Positions 26,292 to 33,946 of a stretch of 64,000 bases of DNA are shown one piece after another. Each line of letters starts with the position of its first letter. Position 1 is the first letter of the stretch. The notes beneath the pieces are model-generated. The model worked only from the letters and a program-made list of their open reading frames with translations, was not told where the DNA came from and made no database searches. Source of the DNA: Candidatus Aminicenantota bacterium (GTDB lineage Bacteria; Acidobacteriota; Aminicenantia; Aminicenantales; Aminicenantaceae); the NCBI GenBank assembly GCA_020348385.1, contig CP070750.1, forward strand, positions 130,719 through 194,718, read 5' to 3'. Position numbers and translations under genes: made by a program.

Positions 26292-26831
26292 ATGAAAAAA
26301 CTATTGATGCTTGTTTTCCTAATAATTGTTTTAATAGGTTTGATCGTTCCGGAATTATCATTCACCGGTGAACAAAACACGATCACAACACTCTTCCTGG
26401 TGCGGCATGCTGAAAAAGCCGCTAGCGTTTGGGAAGATCCGGGCCTAACTCCGGCCGGAACCGCCAGGGCAGATGAGTTGGCCTACATGCTGAAACATGT
26501 CAAACTGGATGCGATCTATTCCACACCCTTTAAAAGAACCAAACTGACTGTCCTGCCCATAGCCAAACAAAAAGGCCTAGGGGTAAAACCTTACAAACCC
26601 AATGAAGCTGACTTCCTTCAAAAGGTTCTCCAGGCTTTTCCTGGTGGAACCGTTCTCATTGTCGGCCATTCCAATACCATTCCCAAGCTAGCCAATGAGC
26701 TGTCAGGCCAATTTGATTTCAGCGATTTGGATGATCCAATATACGATAATTTATTTATTGCCTGCGTGCCAAATAAGGGAAATGCTGTTATCCTCAGGAT
26801 GCGCTTCGGATCCCATACTCCAGAAAAATAA
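26292..26831 (+). CDS. Secreted histidine phosphatase family protein (SixA/phosphoglycerate-mutase-like)
   Basis: A 179-residue protein beginning at the ATG at 26292, 8 bases after GAGGA. An open frame extends upstream to 26052, but that part lies over the barrel pseudogene and has no coding character. Residues 1-24 are a signal peptide or membrane anchor. The catalytic RHAEK follows (phospho-accepting histidine), then LTPAGTARADEL and the second-histidine motif VGHSNT. The enzyme probably removes phosphate from an extracytoplasmic substrate. It stands alone between minus-strand genes. Confidence 0.82.
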   Translation: MKKLLMLVFLIIVLIGLIVPELSFTGEQNTITTLFLVRHAEKAASVWEDPGLTPAGTARADELAYMLKHVKLDAIYSTPFKRTKLTVLPIAKQKGLGVKPYKPNEADFLQKVLQAFPGGTVLIVGHSNTIPKLANELSGQFDFSDLDDPIYDNLFIACVPNKGNAVILRMRFGSHTPEK

Positions 26832-26845
26832 CAGGATTACGAACC

Positions 26846-27934
26846 TCACAGAACATACCGGAACAGTTTCAATCCTTCCGGGACCTCCTCATTTCCTTGA
26901 TAAATATCCCAATAATATGTGCGGACATCACCGAGTATTCTGTAGAGATCATGGTTTTCGTCAGGACGATGAGTAGCAATCATCTCATCCTTTCTATTCA
27001 CTAGGATGAGTTCCCTGCAGCGGTTTAAAATACCTGCAGTTCCGATGCTGCATGCGGTCACCAGGTCGTTGTTGCTGACTTTTTGGATCAGCTCTCCGTA
27101 GGAGATATCCTTTTCCACGACAGAAACACCTATTTTTTTTAGAATGGCGACAGCTCCTATAATCGTCACAGACGGAAGGATAAGAGGGCTTTCGGGTATC
27201 TTCACGACGGTGCCATCCCGGAACCCAAACAAACAGCAGGAGGAATCCCATTCTGTGATGACACGATCCTCCAGTTTTACGTGAATCCTATCGTCCAAAA
27301 AAAGAGCGGCTGCCGCGTCGGCGTGAATTTTCCGAGCGGCGTCCACGGCCTTGACACTCATAAGATAGTTTATTCCTAGCTTCAGGCAGCCGGTCCTGTT
27401 TATCCCGATCACGCGCACAAGGTTCGGGATCGCCACGCCTGAAAAGGGTTCTCCCAGATAACGGTCATAGGAGCACACAACAGCACGAATAGAAGGGTTC
27501 ACCGGAAAAGTAACTCCAATGGATTGTTCTTCATCGACTGTGTATGGCCTCAGGTATCCCTGGGCCTTTGTTCTGGCCATTCCCTTAAAAAAATCGTGCA
27601 TGGAGGGGTGTTTAAAATATTTCTGGATAAACAGCTTCTCGAGCCCATCGACATCTGGCACAAGGTGCTGCTGTTCACTTCTCAGGTTGAAGGCTATCCC
27701 TTTTTTGAAACGTTGTAGGTTTTTATCCCAGTTGAGAAAGACGACTTCCAGTTCGCCTTTACCGTTTTCCCTGCAGAAAAAACGAATCCCCTCGAAGACC
27801 AGAAACAGCCCATAGTGAATCGAGCGGGATACAGCAAAAATTTGGGCATTGGCATCCATGATGTCGAATTTCCTATCATTCAGTGAATACCTCATCTGAT
27901 GGGGTGCCCATTTAACGCCTTCAAATCCTGCCAT
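26846..27934 (-). CDS. Divergent fold-type IV PLP aminotransferase (BCAT-like)
   Basis: A 362-residue protein with the branched-chain aminotransferase layout: SIHYGLFLVFEGIRFF near residue 37, then LKLGINYLMS where the lysine aligns with the PLP lysine of IlvE (normally KxGGNY). ITEWDSSCCLF replaces the usual SEGxGENLF but keeps the glutamate that contacts the PLP ring. LPSVTIIG replaces LPGITR. These substitutions at cofactor and substrate positions suggest altered specificity or a non-aminotransferase reaction. The residue alignment is by eye. The gene lies 14 bp downstream of the intact barrel gene on the same strand. Confidence 0.7.
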   Translation of the reverse strand: MAGFEGVKWAPHQMRYSLNDRKFDIMDANAQIFAVSRSIHYGLFLVFEGIRFFCRENGKGELEVVFLNWDKNLQRFKKGIAFNLRSEQQHLVPDVDGLEKLFIQKYFKHPSMHDFFKGMARTKAQGYLRPYTVDEEQSIGVTFPVNPSIRAVVCSYDRYLGEPFSGVAIPNLVRVIGINRTGCLKLGINYLMSVKAVDAARKIHADAAAALFLDDRIHVKLEDRVITEWDSSCCLFGFRDGTVVKIPESPLILPSVTIIGAVAILKKIGVSVVEKDISYGELIQKVSNNDLVTACSIGTAGILNRCRELILVNRKDEMIATHRPDENHDLYRILGDVRTYYWDIYQGNEEVPEGLKLFRYVL

Positions 27935-27948
27935 TCTGTGTCTCCTTT

Positions 27949-28833
27949 CTAAAATAACGCTATCTTCAATCCGATTCGAATGGTGAATCCAGAGAAGTCC
28001 GATTCATAATCTCTTATGTTGATAGCATTTTCAATTGTTGATGGATCAGTTTGATTCACTCGTGGAAGCAACTTTTCTGATGAATGTTGTCGATCTGAAT
28101 AGTAATATTTTCCTTCCCATGAATCGCCCCAATCATTGGAATCCACCCTTTTTCTGGTGCCTTCAAACCCACTGATTTTGGCATATCTCCCAAATCCTTG
28201 GATCACGATGGCGACATTTTTTGATAGGTCGTGCTCGAATCCGATCCCACCGTGGAATCCGATTTCACTGGCGTTCCCCGTAAAATCTGAATTTACCCAG
28301 TAAATCCCGACATCTTCACTCACGTAATTTCTGGAAAAACTTGCAAAGTAATAATCCACCCCCCCATTCAAAAAAAACTGGGATGAAGAAGATACAGGTA
28401 GATAATAGTATATCCCCACAGTCACAGGTATAGCATTCGCTTTAAGGTCAGTCTCGTTGATTGTCGTTATCCCTTCAAGAGATGTCGTTCCCTTTGAATG
28501 GCTTTTGCCTGTGATGTACCCCACTCCTCCGCTTAGAGCTAACCGAGGACTTAGGTTGAACAGGATTTCTCCTGCGATTTCCCTTCCCCAATCGAGTGAA
28601 TTCTGCTCCCAAGCATAGATTCCACCCTGGTTTTCCATGGTTTCTTTTCTAAGAAAATCCCATCCCCTGTCAGACGCATCAAAGTCTGTTCCTGCTAAAT
28701 AGCTTATTCCCCCTAAAAATTTCACTTCAATTTTTTGATCTGAACGTGTGGCGGAAGAGGTGGCGGAGAGAATGACCATGCAGAATATGACAGTGAAACT
28801 GATTATTTTCTTTCCAAAATATATAATGCGCAA
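27949..28833 (-). CDS. Outer-membrane beta-barrel protein
   Basis: A 294-residue protein with a hydrophobic signal peptide (about 1-28) ending near SATSSATRSDQ. The mature part has alternating aromatic/hydrophobic strands such as GIYYYLPVSSSSQFFLNGG and GFTIRIGLKIALF; the final residue F is a typical outer-membrane insertion signal. It resembles OmpW/OmpA-like eight-stranded barrels. The damaged copy at 25244-26207 is its paralogue, and the phosphatase and BCAT-like genes lie between the two. It is followed closely by the BCAT-like gene and may be co-transcribed with it. Function is unknown. Confidence 0.75.
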   Translation of the reverse strand: MRIIYFGKKIISFTVIFCMVILSATSSATRSDQKIEVKFLGGISYLAGTDFDASDRGWDFLRKETMENQGGIYAWEQNSLDWGREIAGEILFNLSPRLALSGGVGYITGKSHSKGTTSLEGITTINETDLKANAIPVTVGIYYYLPVSSSSQFFLNGGVDYYFASFSRNYVSEDVGIYWVNSDFTGNASEIGFHGGIGFEHDLSKNVAIVIQGFGRYAKISGFEGTRKRVDSNDWGDSWEGKYYYSDRQHSSEKLLPRVNQTDPSTIENAINIRDYESDFSGFTIRIGLKIALF

Positions 28834-28843
28834 TTTCCCCCTC

Positions 28844-31243
28844 TTATGATATGTTGGATTTTTTTTGATTTTTTAGAGCATCCAGCACTTTTTCCGGCGT
28901 GATCGGAAGATCGCGGATCCGGACGCCGACTGCGTTGTAGATGGCGTTGGCGATGGCGGGTGCGGTCGGGACCAAACCGGGTTCGGCCACTCCCTTAGCG
29001 CCGAACGGACCGAAGCTATCATTCGTTTCGATAAACTCGAGATCGATCGGGAAGTTCATCTCTTGGGTTCGCGGGATCTTGTAATCCCGGAAATCCGGGT
29101 TTTGGATCTTTCCTTTATCTAACTTTAATTCTTCGTAAAGGGCGTATCCAATTCCTTGAGCCAATGCTCCGTAAATCTGACCTTTGAGTCCCGGAGGATT
29201 GAGAACTTTCCCCACATCATGGACCGCGACCATCCGGATGATCTTAACCTCCCCGGATTCCGTATCCACTTCCACCTCCGCACCCTGGGTTCCAAACGCG
29301 TAAGTGGCAGATAGGTTGCCAAATCCCTTCTCGTTGTCAGGAAGTTCATTGGGGGGATCGAAAAAAGCTTCAACGGTTAGCATCCGGCCCTGCGGACGAA
29401 AATGGGCGGCCCGAAGCATCCTTCCCAGATCCAATCGGAGCCATGGCTCAGGAGGAGCGTTTTTAATGATGACGTTTCCCTCTCTCAGATCGAATTGATC
29501 TCGCTTCGATGCCTTTGCGAAATCAAATTCCGGAGGCCTATAATCTGGATTTTTTGCCATGTATTTTTTGAGATTTTTTCCCACTTCAGCCGAAAACAGT
29601 TCCTCCGCCAATTGGAATATTTTGCTTCTCATCTTATCAGCGGCAAGAATGGTGGCGTTGCCCGCCATGAAAGCCCCGCGGCTGGCGTGTGTTCCTACGT
29701 CCCAAGGACAAGTCCCGGTATCAGTGGGATTGATGAACACTTTATCTGGTTGAACGCCCAATGCTTCGGCAACCGATTGGATCAATACAGCGTGCAATCC
29801 CTGGCCCATCTCCACGCCGCCGTGAAAAACGTACACATTGCCGAAATCATCCAATTTGAGGATTACACCGCTGGCATCAGATCTATATATTCGTGCGCCT
29901 CCTCCCACATGAATCAGGGAGGCCATGCCGATGCCTCGGTTTTTCCCTTTTTTGGTCCCGCCTTTCCAGTCCATTTTTTGGGCCACAGTTTCCAGACATT
30001 CTTTGAGACCACATGTGCTGATTTTCAATCCCATCGGTGTGGTATCCCCGGGTTCGTTACGATTCAACATCCGAAACTCAAGAGGATCCATTCCGACTTC
30101 CTCAGCCAGTTCGTCCATGTTGCTCTCCAGAGCCCACGTGAGCTCAGGATTGCCATAACCTCTCATGGCTTGGCAGTATGTGTTGTTGGTGTACACGAGT
30201 TTGGCATCGAACATGATATGGGGAACACGATACAGGGATGTGGCCGGCATCAGCATGACAGAAGGATAGGTGGCGCCCCACGAGGTATAGGCGCCGTTGT
30301 CCTGGAGCACTTCGACTTGTCGAAAGGTGAGTTTGCCTTCTTGATCACATCCCTGGACGATACGTGTTTGAGAGGACTGCCGGGGGGAGAGGTTGGTGAA
30401 CTCCTCCCTTCGGTTGTAAACGATTTTTACTGGGTGTCCTGTCTGAAAAGCCAGGAGGATCGCAATATATTCATAGGCATGAGTATCCAGTCCTGACCCG
30501 AAACCTCCTCCCAGGGCAGGCACGATAATCCGGGTATTCTTACCTTTCAAACCCATATCTGAGAGGGCTTGGTTGAAATCTCGTTGGGCCAGGAAAGGGA
30601 TCTGGGTTTTGGCCCAAAGCGTGAGATTGTTGTTCATGTCGAACTCAGCGATACACCCGGCTGTTCCCATGCAGCACTGCTGCACAAGCGGAGTCGAGAA
30701 CTCTCCTTCCACGATATGTTTTGCTGCGTGCTTGCCTACTTCGAGATCACCGGACTCGTGGTGATACTTAAGGGGAAGAATGTTGTGACTTCTAGGCCGG
30801 CCCTGAGGATCTGTTTCGTGAACGAGAGGAGCGCTCTCTTTCATGGCTTTCTGAGGGGAGAAGACACCCGAAAGAGGTTCATATTCCACCTGGATCTGTT
30901 CGATGGCTTCTGCGGCAATATCCGGATCAATGGCGGCCACAGCAGCCACTTCGTCTCTGTATTGTCGCACTTTATCCTTTTTCAAGGCCAGGTTGTCTTT
31001 GATAAAGCCGAATCGAATTTCAGGCATATTATGTGCTGTGATAACGGCTTTGACACCGGGGAGATTTTTAGCTTTTGATGTGTCGATGTGTTTGATCCGG
31101 GCGTGAGGGAAATCGCTGAATTTGATCTTACCGTAGAGCATTCCCGGACGTTCGAGATCGTGGATGTAAAGAGCTTTCCCTGCTGCTTTGTCCGGGCCAT
31201 CTGGTCTAGGAGTGTCTTTCCCGATGTGAAAAAAATCTCTCAT
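28844..31243 (-). CDS. Molybdenum hydroxylase large subunit, second set
   Basis: A 799-residue xanthine-dehydrogenase-family catalytic subunit. The hammerhead domain begins GKDTPRPDGPDKAAGKALYIHD in pattern. GGGFGSGLD, QAMRGYGNPELTW, GGVEMGQGLH and a C-terminal GAKGVAEPG (catalytic glutamate) follow. It has no AYRCSFR copper loop. It differs markedly from the large subunit at 17330-19603, so the two hydroxylases probably have different substrates. It overlaps the Fe-S subunit by 4 bp and ends the leftward operon begun by the CoA-transferase. Linkage to reductase, mutase and hydantoinase genes across the divergent promoter points to catabolism of a heterocycle or aldehyde. Confidence 0.9.
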   Translation of the reverse strand: MRDFFHIGKDTPRPDGPDKAAGKALYIHDLERPGMLYGKIKFSDFPHARIKHIDTSKAKNLPGVKAVITAHNMPEIRFGFIKDNLALKKDKVRQYRDEVAAVAAIDPDIAAEAIEQIQVEYEPLSGVFSPQKAMKESAPLVHETDPQGRPRSHNILPLKYHHESGDLEVGKHAAKHIVEGEFSTPLVQQCCMGTAGCIAEFDMNNNLTLWAKTQIPFLAQRDFNQALSDMGLKGKNTRIIVPALGGGFGSGLDTHAYEYIAILLAFQTGHPVKIVYNRREEFTNLSPRQSSQTRIVQGCDQEGKLTFRQVEVLQDNGAYTSWGATYPSVMLMPATSLYRVPHIMFDAKLVYTNNTYCQAMRGYGNPELTWALESNMDELAEEVGMDPLEFRMLNRNEPGDTTPMGLKISTCGLKECLETVAQKMDWKGGTKKGKNRGIGMASLIHVGGGARIYRSDASGVILKLDDFGNVYVFHGGVEMGQGLHAVLIQSVAEALGVQPDKVFINPTDTGTCPWDVGTHASRGAFMAGNATILAADKMRSKIFQLAEELFSAEVGKNLKKYMAKNPDYRPPEFDFAKASKRDQFDLREGNVIIKNAPPEPWLRLDLGRMLRAAHFRPQGRMLTVEAFFDPPNELPDNEKGFGNLSATYAFGTQGAEVEVDTESGEVKIIRMVAVHDVGKVLNPPGLKGQIYGALAQGIGYALYEELKLDKGKIQNPDFRDYKIPRTQEMNFPIDLEFIETNDSFGPFGAKGVAEPGLVPTAPAIANAIYNAVGVRIRDLPITPEKVLDALKNQKKSNIS

Positions 31244-31719
31244 GGTTTATCCCTCAAACGATTCGCCGCTTTTTTTACGGCTTCGACGATCTGCACATAA
31301 CCCGTGCAGCGGCAGAGGTTTCCAGATAGAGCTTCTCTGATTTCTGCTTCGGTGGGATTAGGATGGGTGTCGAGCAAGGCTTTTGCGGAGATTATCATGC
31401 CAGGCGTGCAAAATCCACATTGGATAGCCCCGTTATCAACGAAAGCTTGCTGGATGGTGGCTAGTTGGTTTTTCTTGTCCGCCACGCCCTCTATGGTGGT
31501 GACATTTTTGCCTCCAGCTTCGAATGCGGGATAGAGACAGGAATTGACGGCCCGGCTGTCGATCAAAACCGTGCAGGCCCCGCACTCTCCTTCTCCGCAC
31601 CCCTCCTTTGTACCTGTCAGGCGTAAGGAGTTGCGGAGGACATCGAGGAGGGATTGATGGCTGTCTGCGGTCACATGGATTTGGGAACCGTTCAGCGTTA
31701 AAGTGATCTTCTTCTTCAT
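31240..31719 (-). CDS. Molybdenum hydroxylase [2Fe-2S] subunit, second set
   Basis: A 159-residue two-cluster subunit with CGEGECGACT and VNSC for the ferredoxin-type cluster, and QCGFCTPGM and NLCRCTGY for the second cluster. Its size equals that of its paralogue at 19600-20079. It overlaps both neighbours by 4 bp and would relay electrons from the molybdenum site of the 799-residue subunit to FAD. Confidence 0.93.
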   Translation of the reverse strand: MKKKITLTLNGSQIHVTADSHQSLLDVLRNSLRLTGTKEGCGEGECGACTVLIDSRAVNSCLYPAFEAGGKNVTTIEGVADKKNQLATIQQAFVDNGAIQCGFCTPGMIISAKALLDTHPNPTEAEIREALSGNLCRCTGYVQIVEAVKKAANRLRDKP

Positions 31720-32600
31720 GTTCGGTACCTGTCCCTAAACTCCTTGTCCCCAGATTCTCCAGTTAGCAGGCTCTCGAGCGCTCGTTTCACAAGCACGCCC
31801 ACTAGGTGCCGCCGGTTGTCTGAGGTGGAACGAATGTCAGAAATGGGAGACACACTTTTGGCTGCCAGTTGTTGGGCCTCGTTCAAAAGATCTTGTGTAA
31901 GAGTGGATCCTTCTAACAGGGCTTCCACTTCGAAAAGACGCAGAGGAGTCGGTGCTACAGACCCGGCGGCAACACGGGCTTTGAGACACTTGTTTCCTTC
32001 AGCCCGAATCAGGGTGGCCACGCTAGCCACGGCCAGGTCCATTTTTGTCCGTCCCTTTTTCAGAAAGATTGTTTTTGTGTTTGATCCGGTAGGATCAAGC
32101 AGAATGCCGGTCAATAGCTCATCCCGGGAAAGATAGGTTTCACCTGATCCCCGAAAGAATTTTTCGAGCGTGAGGTCTCTGCTATCTTGGGTGCTTTGGA
32201 GCTGGACTTTTGCTTCGAGCACAAGTAGGGGTGGGGCCATATCGGCAGCTGGAGAGCCGTTGCAGAGATTTCCTCCGATGGTGGCCACATTTCGGATTTG
32301 TTCGTTCCCCAATGCTTTTGCGGCTTGGATTAGAACAGGATATTTTTCATGCAGCAATGAGTTTTTTAAAATGTCGCTGATAGAGGTCATCCCTCCTATT
32401 AAGATAATCTTGCCGTTTTCCACGCCAGAAAGGGCGGGAATGGATCGAAGAGAAATAAGAGCGTGAGGATGAATTTCTCTTTTATTGATGCGAACCATCA
32501 AGTCTGTCCCTCCAGATATGAACAGGGAGTTGGGGATTTCTTTTTTCAGCCGGAAAGCCTCTTCCAGAGATTCTGGCTGGAAATAGTCGTATTGACTCAT
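31716..32600 (-). CDS. Molybdenum hydroxylase FAD-binding subunit, second set
   Basis: A 294-residue FAD subunit with SGGTDLMVRI and TIGGNLCNGSPAADM as the two flavin contacts. It lacks the cysteine-rich insert of 4-hydroxybenzoyl-CoA reductase, arguing for a hydroxylase rather than a dehydroxylating benzoyl-CoA-type enzyme. Overlaps of 4 bp connect it to the CoA-transferase upstream and the Fe-S subunit downstream. Confidence 0.92.
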   Translation of the reverse strand: MSQYDYFQPESLEEAFRLKKEIPNSLFISGGTDLMVRINKREIHPHALISLRSIPALSGVENGKIILIGGMTSISDILKNSLLHEKYPVLIQAAKALGNEQIRNVATIGGNLCNGSPAADMAPPLLVLEAKVQLQSTQDSRDLTLEKFFRGSGETYLSRDELLTGILLDPTGSNTKTIFLKKGRTKMDLAVASVATLIRAEGNKCLKARVAAGSVAPTPLRLFEVEALLEGSTLTQDLLNEAQQLAAKSVSPISDIRSTSDNRRHLVGVLVKRALESLLTGESGDKEFRDRYRT

Positions 32601-33799
32601 GCAACGATTCCTTGATTTCGGAGGTTGTCGATTTCATCCGGTGATAGGCCCGCTTCTTGGAGGATGACAGTGGTATGTTCACCATATGCAGGAGCAAAAG
32701 GAAGGTTTTTCTGTATATGTTCTAAATGTTCTGTGGGCACCGCCGGAGGGGGCAACTGCACAGGTTTCCCATCGGGTGTTGTCGTCCTGAGAGCAGATGT
32801 TCTGAAAAAAGGCAGATTCGGTACTTCCTCGATTGGTGTGATGGGAGAATGGGGGATGGCGGCTTCGGATAGAATGCTGGAAATTTTGGCTGAGGAATTT
32901 TCTGCCGTGATATTCTCAATAGCTTGATGAAGCTCTGTTTTATTTTTTCGGCGTCCCTCATTTGTCGCAAACCTATCCTGGCCCAAGGGTGCGAATAGAG
33001 GATTTTTGACGATCCGGCTCCACTGGGCATCGCTGCCGATCGCCATGTAGACAAAGCCATCCTGTGTACGGTAGGCATTGACCGGGATAAACTGGCGGTG
33101 CTCGTTGCCCGAGCGTTTCAATTCGGAAGGAGGAGATCCCATATCCAGCATCGGAATAAAGGTGTGAAGCCAGGAAAGGGCGGCTTGAGCCATCGAAATA
33201 TCGATGATTTTCCCCCGGCCTGTTTCCCTTCGCTCCATCAAAGCCAGCAGGATCTGGGCGAACGCCTCATCGCCCGCTTTTAGGTCGATGATGGGTGGCC
33301 CGCACTGCAATGGCGGACCATCGGGATGACCCGTGAGATCCATGTATCCACACAATGCCTGCATCACGGGATCATAGCCGGGAACATCCGGATAAGCCAA
33401 ACCCATGGCTGAGATGCAGCACCAGATGAGATTTTCCTTCAATTTCCCCAGCGTTTCGGCATCGATCCCCAGTTTTTTGTGCCGGGATGGCATGGTGTTA
33501 GTGCAAAATACATCGACATCGAGTTCTTTGATGAGGTGTTTAAGCAAGTCCTGTCCCTCTTGTCGCTTGAGGTCGATGGCTATAGCTTCTTTACCTACAT
33601 TTGGTGCTACGAAGTAGTTGTGCCGGTCCTCTCCGGCCACCGGGCGTCCGATGTACCGGTTGGGATCTCCTTTGGACTTCCGGCCCGGTACCGGCGTGGG
33701 TTCCAACTTGATCACACGACAACCCAGGTGAACGAAGCGGAGGGTGGCATATGTCAGGGTGAGTGCTTGCTCGACACTGATGATGGTTTGGGGCTTCAA
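32597..33799 (-). CDS. CaiB/BaiF family (class III) CoA-transferase
   Basis: About 400 residues. Family members move CoA between acids, or isomerise or racemise CoA thioesters. The catalytic aspartate should be that of PGYDPVMQAL, followed by GYMDLTGHPDGPP. Family proteins begin with a short leader and then a pattern like YATLRFVHLGCRVIKLEP, so I start at TTG 33799 (LKPQTII). The longer frame to 33904 would run through a strong promoter and adds 35 residues unlike the family. No ribosome binding site precedes the TTG, and the predicted transcript starts within a few bases of it. As first gene of the hydroxylase operon it may activate the substrate or product with CoA. Confidence 0.82.
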   Translation of the reverse strand: MKPQTIISVEQALTLTYATLRFVHLGCRVIKLEPTPVPGRKSKGDPNRYIGRPVAGEDRHNYFVAPNVGKEAIAIDLKRQEGQDLLKHLIKELDVDVFCTNTMPSRHKKLGIDAETLGKLKENLIWCCISAMGLAYPDVPGYDPVMQALCGYMDLTGHPDGPPLQCGPPIIDLKAGDEAFAQILLALMERRETGRGKIIDISMAQAALSWLHTFIPMLDMGSPPSELKRSGNEHRQFIPVNAYRTQDGFVYMAIGSDAQWSRIVKNPLFAPLGQDRFATNEGRRKNKTELHQAIENITAENSSAKISSILSEAAIPHSPITPIEEVPNLPFFRTSALRTTTPDGKPVQLPPPAVPTEHLEHIQKNLPFAPAYGEHTTVILQEAGLSPDEIDNLRNQGIVA

Positions 33800-33808
33800 G
33801 ATGTCAAA

Positions 33809-33837
33809 TTTATAACTTAAGGAAAAATTGATGTCAA
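33809..33837 (-). promoter_or_regulatory. Strong sigma70 promoter of the CoA-transferase/hydroxylase operon
   Basis: On the minus strand a perfect TTGACA (33832-33837), a 17-bp spacer and TATAAA (33809-33814). Only 9 bases separate the -10 box from the proposed TTG start, so the mRNA would be nearly leaderless. Confidence 0.7.
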
Positions 33838-33869
33838 GCTGGGCTCTTTTCTTGCAAATTGGAAATGTT

Positions 33870-33878
33870 TGATATAAT
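33870..33878 (+). promoter_or_regulatory. Extended -10 promoter of the reductase-mutase-hydantoinase operon
   Basis: TGaTATAAT at 33870-33878 is a perfect extended -10 element. A poor -35 (TTGCAA at 33852-33857) is 15 bp away. The ATG at 33947 follows GGAGGATTGA. The promoter lies back to back with the leftward one, allowing joint control by a regulator binding between about 33838 and 33869. Confidence 0.6.
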
Positions 33879-33946
33879 CTTTTTGGCGCACCATGATGGT
33901 TCAAATCGGTAAATTGACTTGCCTAGCAATTTGGAAGGAGGATTGA

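Noticed and set aside
29402-30496. Long antisense open frame (364 codons) opposite the Mo hydroxylase gene
   Set aside because: It is a shadow of the strongly supported minus-strand gene; no start signal or recognisable domain was found.
28844-32600. 4-Hydroxybenzoyl-CoA reductase
   Set aside because: The FAD subunit (294 residues) has no cysteine-rich insert for the extra [4Fe-4S] cluster that characterises that enzyme.
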